Shown piece after piece: positions 8,879 through 15,278 of a stretch of DNA of 64,000 bases. The stretch lies in the NCBI RefSeq assembly GCF_036323495.1, contig NZ_AP028947.1:3472001-3536000 (forward strand), written 5' to 3'. The number at the start of each line of letters is the position of its first letter. The stretch's first letter is position 1. The position numbers and the translations under genes are program-made. The notes beneath the pieces are model-generated. The model worked only from the letters and a program-made list of their open reading frames with translations. It made no database searches and was not told where the DNA came from. Source of the stretch: Limnobacter thiooxidans. Its GTDB lineage: Bacteria; Pseudomonadota; Gammaproteobacteria; Burkholderiales; Burkholderiaceae_B.

Positions 8879-9847
8879 CTATTTGACCGTTTTCGACAAG
8901 CCAAAGCAATAGGCCCAGTACACCAGGGCAATGAACAAATACCCTTCAAGATAAAAACTGCGCCACTGCACGTCGCCGGCCAAGGCCAGGCTGAGTGCTC
9001 CCGTCAATTCGAACAGGGCCACCACCGTCACCAGCGAACATTCCTTGAACAGGGTCACAAAGCTGTTGGTCAAACTGGGCAGGCAAGCCCGAATGGCCTG
9101 CGGCAACACCACCTGCAGGTTGGTTTGCACCGTATTCAAACCCAGGGCCATGGCAGCCAGCCGCTGCCCTTCGGGCACGCCTTGCAAGCCACCACGCAAC
9201 ACCTCGGCCAGGTAAGCTGCGCTGAACAGTGCAATGGTCAACAACACGCGGGTGAACAAATCCAGCCCTTCGCCGGGCAGCCACAAGGGCAGAACAAAGG
9301 CCGCCAGAAACAGCACGGTGACCAGTGGCAGGGCACGCAACAATTCAATGTAGGCAATGCACAGGCCCCGCAGCGGGGCGAACTTGGATTGCCGGCCCAA
9401 GGCCAGCAACAAGGCCAAGGGAAATGCCAAACCAAAACCCACTGTGCTCAAGATCAAGGTCAGCGGCAAGCCACCCCACAAGGCAGTGGGCACGGGAGGC
9501 AAGCCGGCGACATGGCCTGCCATCAGCACGGTGCTACCTGTCAACACCAATACCCAGGCCACCGACAACTGCTTGGTCTTCAATACGCGGGCTGCAGTGG
9601 CAAACAGCAAAACGGACCACACCACCAACACGGTCGCGGCGCGCCATTGTTCTTCCAGCGGGTAACGACCAAACAGGATGACTCGCCATTTTTCAGCCAC
9701 CACGCCCCAACAGGCCCCCTGCCCGGCGGCCTGCTGGCAAGCGGCAAGGTCGGGCCCGAACACGGCACTGAATACCGCCCAATCCACCAAGGCCCACAGC
9801 ACGGGTGCCAGCAACAGGGGCAGTACAACCCACAGCAGGCGATTCAT
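8879..9847 (-). CDS. aapM: General L-amino-acid ABC transporter permease, AapM-type
   Basis: A permease of about 322 residues in the HisM/AapM family, with several membrane segments. The ATPase-contact loop of amino-acid permeases is visible as 'AYLAEVLRGGLQGVPEGQ', together with 'YIELLRALPLVTVLF' and 'LPQAIRACLPSLTNSF'. The open frame reaches back to 9961, into the upstream permease gene; ATG 9847 gives the normal N-terminus and lies 14 bp after the stop of aapQ. It is the last gene of an apparent operon YdcF-AapJ-AapQ-AapM. The fourth component, the AapP ATPase, is missing here, so the transporter must borrow an ATPase from elsewhere or may be incomplete. Confidence 0.88.
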   Translation of the reverse strand: MNRLLWVVLPLLLAPVLWALVDWAVFSAVFGPDLAACQQAAGQGACWGVVAEKWRVILFGRYPLEEQWRAATVLVVWSVLLFATAARVLKTKQLSVAWVLVLTGSTVLMAGHVAGLPPVPTALWGGLPLTLILSTVGFGLAFPLALLLALGRQSKFAPLRGLCIAYIELLRALPLVTVLFLAAFVLPLWLPGEGLDLFTRVLLTIALFSAAYLAEVLRGGLQGVPEGQRLAAMALGLNTVQTNLQVVLPQAIRACLPSLTNSFVTLFKECSLVTVVALFELTGALSLALAGDVQWRSFYLEGYLFIALVYWAYCFGLSKTVK

Positions 9848-9861
9848 GACCAGGCCCGGGC

Positions 9862-10689
9862 TCACAAGGCACCCCGGTTCACGCGCGTGTTCAATACATT
9901 CATCAAGCCTGCCGCCACCGCACTGAGCAAGGCGTAGGTGACCAGGATGATGAGCACGCATTCCACCGCCTTGCCACTTTGATTGATGGCCGTGTTAGCC
10001 ACCGACACCAATTCCGGGTAGCCCACCGCCACGCCCAGCGAGGCATTTTTCAGCAGGTTCAGGTACTGGTTGCTGAGCGATGGCACCATGACACGCAAGG
10101 CCAAAGGCATCACCACGTACCGCGTGGTTTGCGCCGGGTTCAAGCCCAGGGCCAGTGCACCTTGCCGCATGCCAGGCTTCACCGCCTGCACGCCTGCACG
10201 CACCACCTCGGCAATGAATGCGGCGGTGTACACCACCAGCGCCAGCAGCACCGCCAGGTATTCCGGGCTGAGCACCCAGCCCCCTTCAATTGAAAAGCGC
10301 CCGCGCGCGGGTACTTCCGAAAAGGAAGGCATGGCCAGCCCACTTTTGCTGAGAAAAACCAGGTCTTGAATAGACCAGGCCGCGCTGGCAATGGGCAAAA
10401 ACTGAGTGATGGCAAAGTAAATGGCAAGCAGTTGCAGCAGCAAAGGGATGTTGCGAAACAGGTTGACGTAGCCGCGACACAGCCCCTTCAACACCGGGTG
10501 GCTGCCAAGCTGCCCCAGCCCAATTACCAGGCCCAGCAAGGTGCTGAGCAACAAGGCGGGCAAACCCACTTTCAGGGTATTCAACAAGCCAGCCAGCAAA
10601 ATGTGCCAATACGGCGAATCAAACGCGATGTGCAGCCACCCTTCGCTGAGGCCAAAGCCAGCCGGGTCGTTGAGAAATTCGAAGTTCAC
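9862..10689 (-). CDS. aapQ: General L-amino-acid ABC transporter permease, AapQ-type
   Basis: An inner-membrane permease of about 275 residues in the same family as AapM. Marker segments are 'LLNTLKVGLPALLLSTLLG', 'YVNLFRNIPLLLQLL' and the coupling loop 'AFIAEVVRAGVQAVKPGM', followed by 'ALALGLNPAQT'. The open frame begins at 10752 inside the binding-protein gene; I prefer the GTG at 10689 because GAGG lies 8 nt upstream and it begins just after the aapJ stop (10710). With AapM it should form the membrane heterodimer of an amino-acid importer. Spacing of about 20 bp to aapJ and 14 bp to aapM supports one transcript. Confidence 0.88.
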   Translation of the reverse strand: MNFEFLNDPAGFGLSEGWLHIAFDSPYWHILLAGLLNTLKVGLPALLLSTLLGLVIGLGQLGSHPVLKGLCRGYVNLFRNIPLLLQLLAIYFAITQFLPIASAAWSIQDLVFLSKSGLAMPSFSEVPARGRFSIEGGWVLSPEYLAVLLALVVYTAAFIAEVVRAGVQAVKPGMRQGALALGLNPAQTTRYVVMPLALRVMVPSLSNQYLNLLKNASLGVAVGYPELVSVANTAINQSGKAVECVLIILVTYALLSAVAAGLMNVLNTRVNRGAL

Positions 10690-10709
10690 GCGGTGGGCCT
10701 CAACACGCT

Positions 10710-11813
10710 TTAACGCAGCGGCGGGGCGTACATCAGCCCGCCTTGCGTCCACAGCGCGTTCAAACCACGCTTCAGTTTCAGTGGCGATTGCTGGCCCAGA
10801 TTCGCCTCGAACACCTCGCCGTAATTGCCCACCTGCTTCAGTACCGTGGCCACCCAGTTGCGAGGCAAACCAAGCGGTTTGCCAAGGTCTTCGGCACCGC
10901 CCAGCAGGCGTTGCACCGCCGGGTTTTTGCCAGCCAGGGCCTGTTCAATATTGGCCTTGCCCACACCCAGTTCTTCGGCCTCGATCATGGCAAACACCAC
11001 CCACTTCACGATGGCGAAAAACTCGTCATCGCCGCGCTGCACGGCAGGGCCAAGTGGTTCCTTGGAAAAAATCTCGGGCAACACCACGTAGTCATCGGGC
11101 TTGTCGCTCTGTTTGCTTTTCAGACCAATCAGGGCGGACACATCAGTTGAAAATGCCTGGCAACGGCCACTGAAAAAAGCCTTGTAGGCTGCCTCGAAGT
11201 TGTCATACACAATAGCCTTGGCCTTGATGCCCTGTGTGCCCAGGTAGGTGGTCAAATTCTTTTCGTTCGTGGTGCCCGACTGCACGCAAATTTCAGCACC
11301 ATTCAATTCACTGGCACTTTTCACGCCGAAGCGCTTGTGCATCAGAATGCCCTGCCCGTCGTAATAAGTGATTGCGGCGAAGTGGGCATTCAAGCCCGCG
11401 TCGCGGCTTAAGGTCCAGGTGGTGTTGCGGGAAAGAATGTCAATTTGCCCGGCCTGCAAGGCCGCAAAGCGCTGTTGCGAACTGAGCGGCGTGAACTCCA
11501 CTTTCTGCGCACTGCCCAGCACGGCGGCGGCCACGGCACGGCACACCGCCACATCCAGCCCACGCCATTGACCATCGCTGCCCATTGCTGAAAAACCCGC
11601 CACCCCACTGCTGACACCGCAACGCACGGCGTCACGTTTTTTAATGGCGTCCAGCACGGGGCCAGCTTGCACTGTGGCCGACACAAGGCACAGGCTGCAG
11701 CCCATGAAAACGGCCAGGCACGCTGACAACACCGGCCTGGTAGTGCGCCCTTGAAACCGGTTCAGGAATTTGGCGATGGTGCGGATCACTGAATTATTTG
11801 CCACATTAGTCAA
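10710..11813 (-). CDS. aapJ: Amino-acid ABC transporter periplasmic binding protein, AapJ-type
   Basis: The product, up to 367 residues, begins with a basic region, then a hydrophobic signal ending near 'VSATVQA' (about residues 28-50). The mature protein shows the polar amino-acid binding fold: 'RCGVSSGVAGFSAMGSDGQW', 'GLDVAVCRAVAAAVLG' and 'RFAALQAGQIDILSRNTTWT'. This matches the general L-amino-acid binding proteins AapJ/BztA. The start is uncertain: a TTG at 11813 lies directly after the stop of the upstream gene, and in-frame GTGs at 11804 and near 11789 are alternatives. The near-zero gap implies translational coupling to the YdcF-like gene. Substrate range is inferred from the family only. 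Confidence 0.88.
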   Translation of the reverse strand: MTNVANNSVIRTIAKFLNRFQGRTTRPVLSACLAVFMGCSLCLVSATVQAGPVLDAIKKRDAVRCGVSSGVAGFSAMGSDGQWRGLDVAVCRAVAAAVLGSAQKVEFTPLSSQQRFAALQAGQIDILSRNTTWTLSRDAGLNAHFAAITYYDGQGILMHKRFGVKSASELNGAEICVQSGTTNEKNLTTYLGTQGIKAKAIVYDNFEAAYKAFFSGRCQAFSTDVSALIGLKSKQSDKPDDYVVLPEIFSKEPLGPAVQRGDDEFFAIVKWVVFAMIEAEELGVGKANIEQALAGKNPAVQRLLGGAEDLGKPLGLPRNWVATVLKQVGNYGEVFEANLGQQSPLKLKRGLNALWTQGGLMYAPPLR

Positions 11814-12617
11814 TCAAGCCCCGCCCTTGGCATACACGCCACTTACTTTTAACTGCAAACGCCCCAGAAATTCCTTGATGGCTGCAGTGCTTTCGTCCAG
11901 TGCCTGCGGCTTGGGCAAGTGGTCCCAGAACTGTCGCTTTTCATGCAGCACGCGAACATCAGCCCGCACCGGGTACACCGTGAAACCGGCTTTCTCGAAC
12001 CACAACACCGATCGACCCATGTGATAGGCCGAGGTCACCAGTGCAATCGTGTGCTTGCCCTCACCCAGCCTTTCGCCCAGCAGTGCACGGGTGCGCAGGG
12101 CATTCTCGAATGTGGTTCTCGACTGGTCTTCAACCAGCAAGGCCTGTTCAGGCACGCCCATGTCAAGCATGAACAATTTCATGCCCAAGGCTTCGGCCTC
12201 GCGGCGAGAGTCTGCATTGAACTGTCCGCCGCTGAGCACCATGCGCTGCGCCACTCCCTGTTTGTAAAGGCGCGCGGCCTGCCACACGCGGTCGCCAGAA
12301 TCATTCAGGTCGGGCAAATCGCGAACCCCTTCAAAGCGGCCTTCCAGCCCGCCGCCCAGCACCACGATGGCGTCCACCGCAGCCGGTAGGGGGCGCATGG
12401 TCTCCAGTTGCCGAGCCTCCTCTTCCAGGTGCCCCAAGAAGGCGTCACCCACCGCAGGCAAGCTGAACACCAACAGTTGCAACTGGGCCAACACCAGCAG
12501 CCGCGTGCGCCAGGCCCTTCGGCCAAACAGACCCAAGACGGCCAGAGCACTCAAGGTGAGCCACAGCCCCAAGGGGCTCAACAGCCAAATGGCATACTTG
12601 GTCAGCTCGGCAGCCAA
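11814..12617 (-). CDS. YdcF/ElyC-like DUF218 envelope protein
   Basis: A 267-residue protein with two N-terminal membrane segments (about 10-30 and 37-57) and a DUF218 domain. The family motifs are clear: 'AIVVLGGGLEGRF', 'QRMVLSGGQ', 'EDQSRTTFENALRT' and 'ALVTSAYHMGRSV'. Members include E. coli ElyC, which affects lipid-carrier metabolism during wall synthesis, and YdcF/SanA. Its stop abuts the presumed start of the amino-acid binding protein gene, so the two are probably co-transcribed, although no functional link is obvious. Divergent from the thioesterase gene. Confidence 0.87.
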   Translation of the reverse strand: MAAELTKYAIWLLSPLGLWLTLSALAVLGLFGRRAWRTRLLVLAQLQLLVFSLPAVGDAFLGHLEEEARQLETMRPLPAAVDAIVVLGGGLEGRFEGVRDLPDLNDSGDRVWQAARLYKQGVAQRMVLSGGQFNADSRREAEALGMKLFMLDMGVPEQALLVEDQSRTTFENALRTRALLGERLGEGKHTIALVTSAYHMGRSVLWFEKAGFTVYPVRADVRVLHEKRQFWDHLPKPQALDESTAAIKEFLGRLQLKVSGVYAKGGA

Positions 12618-12717
12618 AAGTTTCTCCGCAATTGATTTCCAGAGAACATTGTAGACGTGTCAGCGGCTCTGCAAGCGCGATACACTGTTTTACTTGTTCA
12701 CTCCTGCCCTCAAGACC

Positions 12718-13191
12718 ATGGCCCTTTTTCCCAATCATCAACTCAGCATGACTGTTCTGATGACACCCGACATGTCCAACTTCAGCGGCAAGGTTCATGG
12801 GGGGCACATCCTGAAGCTGCTGGACCAGGTGGCCTATGCCTGCGCAAGCCGGTATGCGGGCATGTATGTGGTGACCTTGTCTGTGGACAGGGTACTGTTT
12901 CGACAGCCCATCCGAGTAGGCGAACTGGTGACCTTTCTCGCCAGCGTCAACTACACGGGCAACACGTCGATGGAAGTCGGCATCAAGGTGGTGTCCGAAG
13001 ACATTCACAAGGGCATAGCCACCCACACCAACAGCTGTTTTTTCACCATGGTGGCGATGAATGAAGATGGCACGCCGGCCAAGGTGCCTGCCCTGCAACC
13101 TCAGACAGACGAAGAAAAAAAGCGGCAAGCCAACGCAGAGTTGCGAAAGATGCTGCGCAAGGAACACGAAGAGCGAATGAACAATTTATAG
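12718..13191 (+). CDS. Acyl-CoA thioesterase, hotdog fold (YciA/BACH-like)
   Basis: About 157 residues with a single hotdog domain. The pattern 'DMSNFSGKVHGGHILKLLDQ' is typical of acyl-CoA hydrolases (the Asp in the helix is the catalytic acid), followed by 'TLSVDRVLFRQPIRVGEL'. The C-terminus is a charged helix ('DEEKKRQANAELRKML'). The frame extends back to a TTG at 12694; ATG 12718 is preferred, though no strong ribosome site precedes either. The enzyme would hydrolyse acyl-CoA to free acid and CoA in the cytoplasm. It stands alone upstream of the HPt gene on the same strand. Confidence 0.88.
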   Translation: MALFPNHQLSMTVLMTPDMSNFSGKVHGGHILKLLDQVAYACASRYAGMYVVTLSVDRVLFRQPIRVGELVTFLASVNYTGNTSMEVGIKVVSEDIHKGIATHTNSCFFTMVAMNEDGTPAKVPALQPQTDEEKKRQANAELRKMLRKEHEERMNNL

Positions 13192-13225
13192 TGATGGTTG
13201 ACTGCTCTTTTCATTGAATTTCACC

Positions 13226-13582
13226 ATGAACCTTACAACGCTGTCTTCAGAAATGGATGTGGAAGTGGCTCTGGATCGCCTGTGCGGCGACTCAGCCTTG
13301 TTGCTCGAAATTCTGGACATGTTCCTGGCGGAGTTCATTGCTGAACAACCAAATTTTCAGGATCTGCTTCGTCAATCCGATTGGGCGGCGTTGTCCCGCA
13401 AGGCCCATTACTTCAAGGGAGTGGCTGAAAACCTGGGACTGACCCGGTTTTCATCTGAAATCCTGTCACTGGAACAGTTTTCAAATTCAGCAAACCTGGC
13501 GGCCTGCATTCAAACACTCGAACTATTGATGCAGATGGCCCAAAATATTCAGTCGCTTCGCAAAGCCCTTCAGAATGACTAG
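13226..13582 (+). CDS. Stand-alone HPt (histidine phosphotransfer) protein
   Basis: A protein of about 118 residues made of one HPt four-helix domain. The phosphorylation site is His61 in 'SRKAHYFKGVAENLG', with the standard H-x-x-K-G pattern. Helix pairs on both sides match ('LLLEILDMFLAEF', 'LEQFSNSANLAA'). ATG 13226 is used; the frame also allows a TTG at 13214. HPt proteins pass phosphate between a receiver of a hybrid kinase and a final response regulator. The gene converges with the ETR1-like hybrid kinase, and their 3' ends overlap by 4 bp. That kinase and the next one both end in receivers and lack an HPt of their own, so this protein is the natural relay partner. Confidence 0.9.
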   Translation: MNLTTLSSEMDVEVALDRLCGDSALLLEILDMFLAEFIAEQPNFQDLLRQSDWAALSRKAHYFKGVAENLGLTRFSSEILSLEQFSNSANLAACIQTLELLMQMAQNIQSLRKALQND

Positions 13583-15195
13583 GTACCTTCAGACCTTTTC
13601 AGGTATTTGGCCAGCACTTCGATCAGTTTGCTTCTGTCGAGGGGTTTGATCAGGTAATCATTCATGCCGGCGTCAAAACATTTTTTGTCTTCCCCCACCA
13701 TGGCATGCGCCGTCAAGGCCACCACCGGAATGCGAGTGTTTACACCCGGCACCGAACCTCTTCGAATCAGGGTGGTGGCTTCATAGCCATCCATCACCGG
13801 CATTTGTCCATCCATCAGCACCAGGTCAAAGGCTTCGCTGCGCAGCATGTCAATGGCTTCCTGACCATTGTTGGCCACTTTGGATTCCAGCCCCAGACGC
13901 TCCAGAACCTTGCACACCACCATCTGGTTCATGACCGAGTCTTCCACCACGAGTACGCGACCCAAAAACGAGGGTACGGGCTCCGGGTGTACCGGAGCAG
14001 CCGGTACGGGCAAGGGGGCTGACGTTGTTTTTACCTCATCTGACAGCACGGCCAGCTTCAAGGAAAAAACCACTTCAGTGCCCTGCCCTGGCTCACTGCT
14101 TAAGCGAACCTGACCACCCATCAGTTCAACCAGTTCTTTGACAATCGCCAAGCCAAGGCCACTGCCCTGCGCACGACGGGTTGTCGAGTTATCCACCTGG
14201 GTGAAGCGCCTGAACAGGTTCTGCTGATGCTCTGGTGCAATACCAATGCCCGAGTCCTTGACCCGGAATTCAAGTACAGCCTGTGCACCGGTTCGCGACA
14301 CTTCGCGGCAACTGACCTCAACCTGCCCTTGGTCAGTGAATTTCACGGAATTGCCCACCAGGTTCAACAGAACTTGCCGCATGCGAACCGCGTCGCCCAG
14401 GTAAACCGAGGCAGGCAGGCTTTCCGAAGGACACAACAGCGCAATGCCCTTGTTGCTGGCTTCGCAGGACAGGGCCGCATTTACATCGGTGAAGAGGTCG
14501 GCCAGTTGAAGCTCGCCCTCGCGAAGCACCATCAACCCGCTTTCCACTTTGGAAATGTCGAGGATGTCGTTGAGCAGGCTCAGCAACAAACCCGCACTGC
14601 GTTTGGAGGCGGAGGCCAGTTGATGCTGTTCGGGTTTCAATTCGGTGTCGAGCAACAGGTCCAGCGTACCCAGCACCCCGTTCATGGGAGTCCGGATTTC
14701 GTGGCTCATGTTGGCCAGAAAAGCGGCTTGCGTTTTTTGGGCCTGTAGCGCCAACTCCTGGGAATGACGAAGCGAAGTCTCGCTTTGCCGCCGGGACTCC
14801 ACTTCCTGGGCCAACGTGGAATTGATCTGGGTGAGCTTGCCCAGGTCGGGCAAAGCCATGATGTGCTTCAACTTCGGTACCAGGTAAATGGCCGTGGTGA
14901 CGGAAACCAGCGCCGTGACGACCTTGGCGATCCCTTGGGCGTAGTAGAGGGGAATCCACAACGTGAGAATGCCCATCACATGGGTTACGCCGCAAGCCAG
15001 GATGAATGCCGCAAACAGGTAGTAAATGGGTTGAAAAACTGCGTCGGGACGGCGCCTGGCCACATACAGAATGCCCAGCGGAATGGAGAAATAGGCAATC
15101 GCGATCAGGAGGTCGGAAATGACATGCATGGCCAGCAATTGCGGATTCCAGGCAATACAGAAGCCGTGTGGCAGGTATTCATTGACGTTGTTCAT
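13579..15195 (-). CDS. Hybrid histidine kinase with ETR1-type ethylene-binding membrane domain
   Basis: A protein of 538 residues. Residues 20-110 hold three membrane helices that match the ethylene-binding domain of plant ETR1: 'ISDLLIAIAYFSIPL' (26-40) and 'FILACGVTHVMG' (64-75). At a constant +3 offset from ETR1 it keeps Asp28, Tyr35, Pro39, Ile65, Cys68 and His72; the last two correspond to the ETR1 Cu(I) ligands Cys65 and His69. A short coiled coil (about 117-155) leads straight into HisKA with His165 ('FLANMSHEIRTPMN'), then the ATPase domain ('NLVGNSVKFTDQG', 'DSGIGIAPE', 'GSGLGLAIV') and a receiver with Asp462 ('LVLMDGQMPVMDG'). Unlike ETR1 it has no GAF domain. AAGGTG precedes the ATG. 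It is downstream of, and probably co-transcribed with, the kinase and binding-protein genes. Ethylene binding is inferred; another copper-bound ligand is possible. Confidence 0.9.
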   Translation of the reverse strand: MNNVNEYLPHGFCIAWNPQLLAMHVISDLLIAIAYFSIPLGILYVARRRPDAVFQPIYYLFAAFILACGVTHVMGILTLWIPLYYAQGIAKVVTALVSVTTAIYLVPKLKHIMALPDLGKLTQINSTLAQEVESRRQSETSLRHSQELALQAQKTQAAFLANMSHEIRTPMNGVLGTLDLLLDTELKPEQHQLASASKRSAGLLLSLLNDILDISKVESGLMVLREGELQLADLFTDVNAALSCEASNKGIALLCPSESLPASVYLGDAVRMRQVLLNLVGNSVKFTDQGQVEVSCREVSRTGAQAVLEFRVKDSGIGIAPEHQQNLFRRFTQVDNSTTRRAQGSGLGLAIVKELVELMGGQVRLSSEPGQGTEVVFSLKLAVLSDEVKTTSAPLPVPAAPVHPEPVPSFLGRVLVVEDSVMNQMVVCKVLERLGLESKVANNGQEAIDMLRSEAFDLVLMDGQMPVMDGYEATTLIRRGSVPGVNTRIPVVALTAHAMVGEDKKCFDAGMNDYLIKPLDRSKLIEVLAKYLKRSEGT

Positions 15196-15278
15196 TTTGA
15201 CCCACCTTGGATTTTAGTTCGTCGCGCGCACGCGCCTGGCAAGGGTTTCAGGTACCTGCCGGCGCAATTCCCGTTTTT

